This document shows, piece after piece, positions 16,273-23,248 of a stretch of 64,000 nucleotides of DNA. This DNA comes from Acidobacteriota bacterium (GTDB lineage Bacteria > Acidobacteriota > Holophagae > Holophagales > Holophagaceae), in the NCBI GenBank assembly GCA_016192145.1, contig JACPUT010000009.1, positions 1-64,000 on the forward strand, written 5' to 3'. A model generated the notes under the pieces. That model searched no databases. It had not been told where the DNA came from and saw only the letters and a list, made by a program, of their open reading frames with translations. Numbering within the stretch: the stretch's first letter is position 1; every line of letters begins with the position of its first letter. A program made the translations under genes and the position numbers.

Positions 16273-16713
16273 ATGCCCAAAATGGAACTCGACGAACTGG
16301 ACCGGCGCATCCTGGGGGAGCTGGGGGCGGATGCCCGCCTCACGCAGGTCGCCCTGGCCGCCCGAGTGGGCCTCTCCAGGAGCGCCGTGCAGGAGCGGTT
16401 GAAGCGATTGGAACGGGATGGCGTCATTCTCGGCTACACCCTCCGGCTGGGCCTGGACAAGGCCCCGGGGGTGCGGGCCTACCTTCTCGTGAAGGGCACC
16501 GGGGCGAGCCATGATCGAGCCGTCCGCACCCTGGAGACCTATCCCGAGGTGCGGGTGGCCGATAGCGTGAGCGGGGATACCGACCTCGTGCTGCAGTTGG
16601 AGGCTCCCCGACTGGAGGACATCAACCGGGTGCGGGACGAGGTGGCCAAGCTCCCAGGCATCGCCTCCACCCAGACCCTGCTGGTGATGGCGCCCCGCTT
16701 CCAGCGGGACTGA
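16273..16713 (+). CDS. Lrp/AsnC-family transcription regulator
   Basis: 146 residues. The N-terminal HTH (LDELDRRILGELGADARLTQ; L-S-R-S-A-V-Q-E-R-L-K-R-L) is followed by a RAM ligand-binding domain (V-R-A-Y-L-L-V; D-S-V-S-G-D-T-D-L-V-L). These proteins bind amino acids and form octamers. ATG 16273 is chosen over a TTG at 16228 because the HTH family starts close to it. Divergent from the S41 peptidase, which is its most likely target. Confidence 0.88.
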   Translation: MPKMELDELDRRILGELGADARLTQVALAARVGLSRSAVQERLKRLERDGVILGYTLRLGLDKAPGVRAYLLVKGTGASHDRAVRTLETYPEVRVADSVSGDTDLVLQLEAPRLEDINRVRDEVAKLPGIASTQTLLVMAPRFQRD

Positions 16714-16813
16714 GCCCAGGGCTCCCAGGGCCCGCCGGGGGGGCCGACCTTGATGTCCGTCAAGGCCCTCCCCTCTCCGCTTCCGGAAACTGGTCTCCAG
16801 GCCGGAGGCCCCC

Positions 16814-18055
16814 GTGAGCGAACTGATCGACAACCAGGCCCAGCGCATCCAGACCCTCAAGGAGGTGATCCTCCACCTCCATCGGGGGGAGGCCCCGGAG
16901 GCCGTGCGGGAACGCCTCGCTGCCCTCGTGTCGGAGGTGGATCCCAGCGAGATCGCCGCCATGGAGCAGCAGCTCATGGCCGAGGGCATGAGCCCCGAGG
17001 AGGTGCGCTCCATGTGCGACCTCCACGCGGACGTGGTGAAGGATGTCATGGCCCAGCCCTGTGCCCCCCGAACCCTCCCGCCGGGGCATCCGGTGCACCA
17101 CTTCAAGGCGGAGAACGCGGCCTTGATGGGGGCCCTGGCGGCCGCGCGGCCCGCCGTGGAGGCCCTCGCCGCCCTTCCCGATCGAGCGACGCCCACCGAC
17201 GCCCGCCTCGCCGCCCTGGCCGCGATCCAGCCCCTTTTCGAGGTGGATAGGCACTACAAGCGGAAGGAACACCTCGTCTTCTCCATCCTCGAGCGGCACG
17301 GCACCTTCGGCCCCAGCAAGGTCATGTGGGGGAAGGACGACGAGGTCAGGGATCTCCTGAAATCCGCCCGCACGGCCCTGGAGGAGGAGACCCTCACGGG
17401 GGCCGAGCTGCGTTTCCTCAAGGAGGCCGTGCTGGAGCCCGCCTTCGCCGCCCTGGCGGGGATGGTGTCCAAGGAGGAGAACATCCTCTTCCCCATGGCC
17501 ATGGGGATGTTCACGGAGGAGGAGTGGGGCGAGGTCTTCACCCAAAGTTCCGAGTACGGCTGGTGCCTCGTGGAGCCCGCCGTGGGCTACGCGCCACCCC
17601 AGGCCCGGCCCGTCGTGGACGCCATGCACCTGCCCGCCGCGCAGGCCGTGGCCTTCCCCAGCGGCAGCCTCACCTTCGACCAGCTGCTCGCCCTCTTCAA
17701 CACCCTGCCCGTGGACCTCACCTTCGTGGATGCGGAGAACCGGGTGGCCTGGTTCAGCGAAGGACCCGAGCGGGTCTTCGAGCGAAGCCGCGCCGTGGTT
17801 GGGCGCAGCGTGCGGAACTGCCATCCCCCGAAGAGCGTCCACATCGTGGACCGCATCCTGGAGGACTTCCGCACCGGCCGCCAGTCCATCGCCGAATTCT
17901 GGATCCAGATGGGGCCCAAGTTCGTCCACATCCGCTACTTCGCCCTGCGCGACGGCGCGGGTGCCTACCTGGGCACCCTGGAAGTGACCCAGGACCTCAC
18001 GCGGCTCCGCACCCTCCAAGGCGATCGCCGCCTCCTCCAGTACGAGGAGGCCTGA
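16814..18055 (+). CDS. DUF438 / hemerythrin-like / PAS protein
   Basis: 413 residues. The N-terminal DUF438 domain (about 1-75) is followed by a hemerythrin-like helical domain (about 90-250) with metal-type residues (HPVHHFKAEN; DRHYKRKEHL; E-E-N-I-L-F-P). A C-terminal PAS (about 295-405; VDLTFVDAENRVAWFSE) ends with a family signature (R-N-C-H-P-P-K-S-V-H-I-V). Such proteins occur in anaerobes and are thought to sense or bind oxygen or NO; the ligand here is unproven. The start is GTG 16814 with GGAGG five bases upstream. The stop overlaps the next gene (TGATG). Confidence 0.85.
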   Translation: MSELIDNQAQRIQTLKEVILHLHRGEAPEAVRERLAALVSEVDPSEIAAMEQQLMAEGMSPEEVRSMCDLHADVVKDVMAQPCAPRTLPPGHPVHHFKAENAALMGALAAARPAVEALAALPDRATPTDARLAALAAIQPLFEVDRHYKRKEHLVFSILERHGTFGPSKVMWGKDDEVRDLLKSARTALEEETLTGAELRFLKEAVLEPAFAALAGMVSKEENILFPMAMGMFTEEEWGEVFTQSSEYGWCLVEPAVGYAPPQARPVVDAMHLPAAQAVAFPSGSLTFDQLLALFNTLPVDLTFVDAENRVAWFSEGPERVFERSRAVVGRSVRNCHPPKSVHIVDRILEDFRTGRQSIAEFWIQMGPKFVHIRYFALRDGAGAYLGTLEVTQDLTRLRTLQGDRRLLQYEEA

Positions 18056-18564
18056 TGGAGGTCCACGCCCAGACCTGTGTCGGCCCCCTGCTGGAGGCCC
18101 ATCCCGAACTGGAGGACACCCTCCTCGCCCTCTCCCCGGCCTTCGCCCGGCTGAAGAACCCCGTGCTGCGCGCCACCCTGGCCCGCTTCGCCACCCTGGA
18201 GCATGCGGCCCGCGTGAGCGGCGTGCCCCTGCCCACCCTGGTGAACACCCTCCGCGGAGCCCTGGGCCAGGCCCCGATGGGGCCCGTGGCCGAGGCGCCC
18301 AGCCTCGTTCGCGACGATTGGCCCGAGTGGTTCGACGAGACCCGCGTCGTGACGACCCTGGATGTGACCGCGATGCTCGCCGAGGGCACCCATCCCCTCG
18401 CCCTGGTGCGCCGCCTCCTGGCCGAGCATCCCGCGGGCGCCATCGTCCGCCTGCGCAGCCCCTTCGAGCCCGCCCCCTTGCTGGATCACGCCCTGGAGGA
18501 GGGCTGGTGGACCGCCGTTCTGAAGGAAGGGGAGGCCTACCTCACGGCGCTGCGGCGCCCGTGA
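18055..18564 (+). CDS. DUF1858-DUF2249 protein
   Basis: 169 residues. The N-terminus matches the small DUF1858 fold (VGPLLEAHPELEDTLLALSP; L-A-R-F-A-T-L-E-H-A-A). The C-terminal ~80 residues match DUF2249 (L-D-V-T-A-M-L-A-E-G-T-H-P; L-R-S-P-F-E-P-A-P-L-L), a TusA-like fold. Both domains recur beside DUF438/hemerythrin proteins and NO-related genes in anaerobes. It is translationally coupled to the DUF438 gene, so the two probably work together. A terminator follows. Confidence 0.78.
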   Translation: MEVHAQTCVGPLLEAHPELEDTLLALSPAFARLKNPVLRATLARFATLEHAARVSGVPLPTLVNTLRGALGQAPMGPVAEAPSLVRDDWPEWFDETRVVTTLDVTAMLAEGTHPLALVRRLLAEHPAGAIVRLRSPFEPAPLLDHALEEGWWTAVLKEGEAYLTALRRP

Positions 18565-18591
18565 GCCGTTCCGATCCAGGACCAGGCCCAA

Positions 18592-18640
18592 CCGCGAAGA
18601 CCACCCGGACTCGATGAGGAGAACCGGGTGGTCTTCGCGG
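18592..18640. terminator. 17-bp convergent terminator hairpin
   Basis: CCGCGAAGACCACCCGG (18592-18608) pairs exactly with 18624-18640 across a 15-base loop. It lies between the convergent DUF1858 and gcvPB genes and can end both transcripts. Confidence 0.7.
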
Positions 18641-18650
18641 TCGCCGGGGT

Positions 18651-20183
18651 TCAGGCCTGCTTCGTCCAGCGCAGCACGGGCTTGCGGGCGGCGGTGGTCT
18701 CGTCGAGGCGGCGCAGGGGGGCCAGGACGGGGGCTTGGTGCAGGATCTCGGGGTTCTCCTGGGCCTCGCGGGCGATCTCCTTCATGGCGTGGATGAAGGC
18801 GTCCAGCTCCTCCTTGTCCTCGCTCTCCGTGGGCTCGATCATGAGCGCGCCGCTGACGACCATGGGGAAGTAGATCGTCGGGGGATGGTAGCCGTGATCG
18901 ATGAGGCGCTTGGCGATGTCCAGGGTGTGGACGTCGTTCTTGGCCTGGATGGCGTCGTTGAACACCACCTCGTGGAGGCTGGGGCTCGTCACGGGCAGGT
19001 GGTAGTGGCCCATGAGCTCATGCCGGATGTAGTTGGCGTTCACGATGGCGCGCAGGGTGGCGTTGCGCAGACCGTCCCCGCCGTGGCTGTAGCAGTAGGT
19101 GAGGGCGCGCACGAGGATGCCGAAGTTGCCATAGAAGGTGTGCACCTTGCCGATGCTCTGGGGGCGGTTCCACTCCCAGCGGTAGGTGTGGTGGGGCACC
19201 TCGCCCTCACCCACCTTGGTCGTCTCGCGCACGACGACGGGCTTGGGCAGGAAGGGTTCCAGCTTGGCCACGCAGCCCACGGGACCGGCGCCGGGCCCGC
19301 CGCCGCCGTGGGGCGTGGACATGGTCTTGTGCAGGTTCATGTGCATCACGTCGATGCCGAAGTCGCCGGGGCGGGCGACGCCCACCATGGCGTTCATGTT
19401 GGCGCCGTCCATGTACACGAGGCCGTCGGCTTCATGGATGAGCTTGCAGATCTGGTCGATCCTGGGCTCGAAGATGCCCAGCGTGTTCGGGTTGGTGATC
19501 ATGAGGCCGGCGATCTCGCCTTTGTGCTCGCCGAGCACGGTGAGGAGGCCCTTCTTCACCTTGCCGCTGGCGGCATCGGTGATGTCCTCGAAGCTCACGC
19601 AGCCGTCGGGGCCCGAGGCCACGTCCACCACGTCGTAGCCCGCCATGGCGGCCGTGGCGGGGTTGGTGCCGTGGGCGCTGTCGGGGATGAGGAAGACCTT
19701 CTTATGCTGGCCGCGGCTCAGGTGGTAGGCGCGGATGAGCAGCACGCCCGTGAGTTCGCCGGCGGCGCCGGCGCTGGGCTGCAGGGTCATGCCCGCGAGG
19801 CCCGTGATCTCCTTCAGCCACTCCTGGAGGGTGTAGAGCATCGCGAGGTTGCCCTGCACGAGTTCATCGGGGGCCATGGGATGGCTCTCGGCGAAGCCGG
19901 GGATGGCGGCCACCTTCTCGTTGAGGCGGGGGTTGTGCTTCATGGTGCAGGAGCCCAGGGGGTACATGCCCTGGTCCATGCCGTAGTTCCAGAGGCTGAG
20001 GCGGGTGAAGTGACGGATCACCTCGGGCTCGCTGCAGCTGGGCAGGGCGTCGAAGCCCGAGCGCTTCAGATGCGCGGGGCGGGTGTCCTTGGGGCTCGGC
20101 ACGTCGAGCTTGGGCAGGTCCATGCCGACCTTGCCGGGGACGCTGCGATCGAAGATCAGGGATTCACGTTGACGGAGGTTCAT
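18651..20183 (-). CDS. gcvPB: glycine dehydrogenase (decarboxylating) subunit 2
   Basis: 510 residues, the C-terminal half of the split P-protein of the glycine cleavage system. It binds PLP: the lysine lies in MNLHKTMSTPHGGGGPGAGP, and the substrate-side signature YPLGSCTMKHNPRLNE is near residue 75. Together with GcvPA it decarboxylates glycine and passes the aminomethyl group to lipoyl-GcvH. GcvT and GcvH genes are not in the window. It lies 13 bp after gcvPA, so they are cotranscribed. The length and motifs are normal. Confidence 0.96.
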   Translation of the reverse strand: MNLRQRESLIFDRSVPGKVGMDLPKLDVPSPKDTRPAHLKRSGFDALPSCSEPEVIRHFTRLSLWNYGMDQGMYPLGSCTMKHNPRLNEKVAAIPGFAESHPMAPDELVQGNLAMLYTLQEWLKEITGLAGMTLQPSAGAAGELTGVLLIRAYHLSRGQHKKVFLIPDSAHGTNPATAAMAGYDVVDVASGPDGCVSFEDITDAASGKVKKGLLTVLGEHKGEIAGLMITNPNTLGIFEPRIDQICKLIHEADGLVYMDGANMNAMVGVARPGDFGIDVMHMNLHKTMSTPHGGGGPGAGPVGCVAKLEPFLPKPVVVRETTKVGEGEVPHHTYRWEWNRPQSIGKVHTFYGNFGILVRALTYCYSHGGDGLRNATLRAIVNANYIRHELMGHYHLPVTSPSLHEVVFNDAIQAKNDVHTLDIAKRLIDHGYHPPTIYFPMVVSGALMIEPTESEDKEELDAFIHAMKEIAREAQENPEILHQAPVLAPLRRLDETTAARKPVLRWTKQA

Positions 20184-20196
20184 TTGGGATCCCGAT

Positions 20197-21546
20197 TTAG
20201 GCGACGACGGAGGGGACGCGGGCCAGCACTTCGACCAGGTGCTCGATCTGCATGCGGGTGTTGATCTCGGTGGCGCACCACAGGACGCAGTTCTCGTAGC
20301 CGTAGGGCGTGAGGTCCAGGCCCGGCAGGATGCCCTCGGCGGTGAGGGCCTTGGAGACGGCCTTCCAGTCGCCGGAGAACTTCAGCACGAACTCGTTGAA
20401 GGTGGGGGCCGTGAAGACGGCCTTCCAATCCGGCAGGTCCAGCAGGCGGGCCTGCAGGTACTGGGCCTTGGCCACGTTCTGCTCGGCGAGGCCCTTGAGC
20501 CCCTCGGGACCGGCCAGCTGCAGGAAGATGTTGGCGCGCAGGGCGATCAGCCCTTGGTTGGAGCAGATGTTGGAGGTGGCGCGGTCGCGCTTGATGTGCT
20601 GCTCGCGGGCCGTGAGGGTGAGCACGTAGCCCGTGCGGCCCTCCAGATCCTTCGTCTGTCCCACGACGCGGCCGGGGATCTCGCGCTTGTGGGCATCCTT
20701 GACGGCGAGGAAGCCAAGGAAGGGGCCGCCGAAGGAGGTCTTGTTGCCGAAGGACATCGCCTCGCCGCAGGCCATGTCGGCGCCCAGCTTGCCGGGGGCC
20801 TCGAACCAGCCGAAGGCCATGGCCTCCATGGTGACGGAGACGAGCAGCGCGCCCGCGGCGTGGACGGGGGCCTCCAGGGCCTTGAGATCCTCCACGTTGC
20901 CGAGGAAGTTGGGGTAGCCCACGAGCACGGCGGCCACGGTGGCGTCGAGTTTGGCGGCCAGGTCGGCCATGTCGGTGACGCCGTCCTTGAGGGCCACTTC
21001 CACGAGCTTCAGATCCCCATGGCTGGCGAATCCGGTGCGGAGCACCTCGAGGTAGTTCGGATGCAGGCCCGCGCTCACGAGCACGGTGGTGCGCTTTTTC
21101 AGGGAGCGCACGGCCATGAGGGCCGCTTCGAGGCAGGCTGTGCCGCCGTCATAGAGGCTGGCGTTGGTCATCTCGAGGCCCGTGAGGTCGCAGATGAGGG
21201 TCTGGTACTCGAAGATGTGCTGGAGGGTGCCCTGGCTGATCTCGGGCTGGTAGGGCGTGTAGGCGGTGAACCACTCCTGGCGGCTGATCTGGTGATCGAC
21301 GGCCGTGGGGATGAAGTGGGCGTAGGCGCCGGCGCCGAGGAAGCGGGTGCGGAAGCGGGTGTTGAGGTCCGCCATCTGCTCCAGGTCCCGCAGCACTTCC
21401 AGCTCGCTGGAGGTGGGGGGCAGGTTCAGGGGCCGGGCCAGCCGCAGGTGCTCGGGCACCCCCACGAGGAGATCCTCGGCCTTCTGCACGCCGATGGCAT
21501 CCAGGAGGGCTCGATCTTCGCTTGAAGCCAAAGGGAGATAGCGCAT
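20197..21546 (-). CDS. gcvPA: glycine dehydrogenase (decarboxylating) subunit 1
   Basis: About 449 residues, the N-terminal half of the split P-protein. Recognisable segments include RFLGAGAYAHFIPTAVDHQI, FTAYTPYQPEISQGTLQ, and N-A-S-L-Y-D-G-G-T-A. The second ATG (21546) is preferred because AAGGA lies five bases before it; the first ATG (21552) directly abuts that site. No glycine riboswitch is seen in the ~100 bp upstream. First gene of the gcvPA-gcvPB operon. Confidence 0.95.
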   Translation of the reverse strand: MRYLPLASSEDRALLDAIGVQKAEDLLVGVPEHLRLARPLNLPPTSSELEVLRDLEQMADLNTRFRTRFLGAGAYAHFIPTAVDHQISRQEWFTAYTPYQPEISQGTLQHIFEYQTLICDLTGLEMTNASLYDGGTACLEAALMAVRSLKKRTTVLVSAGLHPNYLEVLRTGFASHGDLKLVEVALKDGVTDMADLAAKLDATVAAVLVGYPNFLGNVEDLKALEAPVHAAGALLVSVTMEAMAFGWFEAPGKLGADMACGEAMSFGNKTSFGGPFLGFLAVKDAHKREIPGRVVGQTKDLEGRTGYVLTLTAREQHIKRDRATSNICSNQGLIALRANIFLQLAGPEGLKGLAEQNVAKAQYLQARLLDLPDWKAVFTAPTFNEFVLKFSGDWKAVSKALTAEGILPGLDLTPYGYENCVLWCATEINTRMQIEHLVEVLARVPSVVA

Positions 21547-21635
21547 GGGCATCCTTCGCAGGCGACGGCCAAAGCCTCAAGTTTACCCGGCCGGAAGCGG
21601 ATCGAACTTGGACGATTTCCATACCGTGCCGTGGA

Positions 21636-21989
21636 TCACTGCCTTCCGATCCCCTCCTTGGCCCTGTTTTTTCCCTTCGTCGGGGCCCAGCGGATGGTCT
21701 CCCGGGCCACCGCGTTCAGGGGCACCTGGCGCTCGGCGGCCCCGGATTCCCGGAGGGCGAGCCAACCTCGGGCTGCGCCGGCCTCCATGGGGTCGGCGGC
21801 CTTGCCCACCACCTCCAGCGCCGGATGCCGGGCGAGGTCCCGCTCGCGGTTGAGGAGGGTGTCGTTGTTCCGCTGTTCGATGCGGCGCTGCAGCGCCTGC
21901 CCCGTGGGGGGAAAGGAGTAGACCTTGCGCGCGCCCAGGCGGCGCGGCTCAGGGCCGGGAAACCCTAGGACGGGCGGGTGGAAGGGCAT
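21636..21989 (-). CDS. hypothetical protein downstream of cheR
   Basis: 117 residues, not recognised. The sequence is basic and charged, with a helical middle (TGQALQRRIEQRNNDTLLNR) and a C-terminal segment (P-L-N-A-V-A-R-E-T-I-R-W-A-P-T-K). There is no signal peptide or membrane helix. It follows cheR by 36 bp on the same strand, which suggests cotranscription. The amino-acid mix looks like a real protein rather than a shadow frame, but the start is uncertain. Confidence 0.45.
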   Translation of the reverse strand: MPFHPPVLGFPGPEPRRLGARKVYSFPPTGQALQRRIEQRNNDTLLNRERDLARHPALEVVGKAADPMEAGAARGWLALRESGAAERQVPLNAVARETIRWAPTKGKNRAKEGIGRQ

Positions 21990-22025
21990 CGTGGCCTGGT
22001 CGCGATAGGGTGCCCCTTCCTTTCC

Positions 22026-22844
22026 TCATGGGCCCTCCGCCTTCCGATAGACGGTGCCGCCCAGGCTCTGGAAGCCCAGGCTGGCATCCAGCAGGGCCTC
22101 GCTGTGCCCCACCAGGAGCAGACCCCCCGGCACCAGCGCCGCCCTGAAGCGCCGCAGCAGCTCCCTCTGGGTGGGTTTGTCGAAATAGATCATCACGTTC
22201 CGGCAGAAGATGACATCCCGGCTCGAAGGTCGGGGCCATCCGGTGGTACCCAGCAGGTTGAAGATGCCGAATTCCACCATGGCCTGCAGCTCGGGGCGCA
22301 CCCGCACCTGGCCCGCCTGGGCGCCCGTCCCCTTGAGGAAGGCGAAGCGCTTCCACTCCCGATCCAGCTTCTCCACCCGCTCCTCGGGATAGACCCCGCG
22401 CCGGGCCGTCTCCAACACGCTCGTGTCCACATCGGTGGCCAGGATGCGGACATCCCACTCCGGGAAGGAAGCGGCCATCACCATGGCGAGGGTGTAGGGC
22501 TCCTCGCCGGTGGAACAGCCCGCGCTCCAGGCCTGGAGCCGGCCCCCGGGAACGGGGTGGGCCGCGAAGTGGGAGGCCAGGAATTCGAAGTGGTGTTTTT
22601 CCCGGAAGAAGCTCGTGAGGTTCGTGGTGAGGGCGTTGACGAAGGCGCCCCACTCGGGCGATTCCGGCCCCTTGACCAGCATCAGGTAGGCGTCGAAATC
22701 CTGCAGGCCGTGGGCCCGCAGGCGTTTGATGAGGCGGACCCGGACCATGGCCTGCTTCTGGGGGCCCAGGTGGATCCCCGTGTGCTTGTGGAGGAGGCGG
22801 CGAACGGCCTCGAAGCTCGGGGCGCTGAGCGGAAAGTCCTCCAT
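22026..22844 (-). CDS. cheR: CheR chemoreceptor methyltransferase
   Basis: 272 residues. The N-terminal CheR_N helical domain (about 5-70; LLHKHTGIHLGPQKQAMV) is followed by a SAM-dependent methyltransferase domain with LTTNLTSFFRE, the SAM motif WSAGCSTGEEPYTLAM, I-L-A-T-D-V-D-T, and D-V-I-F-C-R-N-V-M-I-Y-F. It methylates glutamates of chemoreceptors. Immediately upstream are two tiny frames resembling gutted cheY and cheA; no receptor, cheB or cheW is near. The start at ATG 22844 lies one base after the stop of the cheA-like remnant. Confidence 0.92.
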   Translation of the reverse strand: MEDFPLSAPSFEAVRRLLHKHTGIHLGPQKQAMVRVRLIKRLRAHGLQDFDAYLMLVKGPESPEWGAFVNALTTNLTSFFREKHHFEFLASHFAAHPVPGGRLQAWSAGCSTGEEPYTLAMVMAASFPEWDVRILATDVDTSVLETARRGVYPEERVEKLDREWKRFAFLKGTGAQAGQVRVRPELQAMVEFGIFNLLGTTGWPRPSSRDVIFCRNVMIYFDKPTQRELLRRFRAALVPGGLLLVGHSEALLDASLGFQSLGGTVYRKAEGP

Positions 22845-22845
22845 C

Positions 22846-22971
22846 TCAAACCAACGCGGGGGCCGGCTGGACGGAACCCGGGAGGCGCGGGAGGGTCGCC
22901 ACCCTGGCCTCCAGGAGCTCCGCGGCCTCGTCGAAGCAGTCCTTCCGGTATGGGCCCAGGATGTCCGCCAT
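22846..22971 (-). pseudogene. possible cheA N-terminal remnant
   Basis: A 41-residue frame starting at ATG 22971, with GAGGT eight bases upstream. Its first 24 residues (MADILGPYRKDCFDEAAELL, then E-A-R-V) look like the first Hpt helix of CheA or a related protein. After that the sequence becomes Pro/Ala-rich and ends at TGA 22848-22846, one base before the cheR ATG. The reading as an internally deleted cheA rests on one helix and is tentative; it could instead be a small unknown protein. Confidence 0.35.
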
Positions 22972-22978
22972 GGCGACC

Positions 22979-23080
22979 TCAGGGGACCTGGCTCACGGTC
23001 TCGAGCAACTTCTCGGGGTTGAAGGGTTTCACGATCCAAATGGCCGGGGAGTCGTCCCCGGTGAGGATGCTCTTGCTCAT
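22979..23080 (-). pseudogene. cheY-like response regulator with internal deletion
   Basis: A 33-residue frame with an intact ribosome site (GGAGGT, five bases before ATG 23080). Residues 1-12 (MSKSILTGDDSP) are a CheY N-terminus with the acidic pair. Residues 13-33 (AIWIVKPFNPEKLLETVSQV...) are a CheY C-terminus with the conserved K-P. The roughly 88 residues between them, including the phospho-Asp, are missing without a frameshift. The stop is at 22981-22979. The 168 bp between this frame and the patatin gene contain no recognisable gene. Confidence 0.75.
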
Positions 23081-23248
23081 CTGGACCTCCGGAAAGGTCT
23101 GCGTCGCCCGCGTGGAGGGTGTCGGGGTGCACGGCCCGCTTGGGGTTGAAGGCCCCATCGGCTTGGGAGGGGGCTTCCTCCAGTTCGGGGCGGACCCGCT
23201 GGGGCGGATCCCTTGCTTGAAGCTGTTCGCCGGCCCCACCCGGGGGCC

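Noticed and set aside
18735-20264. 509-residue plus-strand ORF opposite gcvPB
   Set aside because: Antisense shadow of a clear GcvPB; no domain or plausible composition (Val/Gly/His-rich).
21553-21660. Glycine riboswitch ahead of gcvPA
   Set aside because: The conserved aptamer segments are absent in the ~100 bp upstream of the start.
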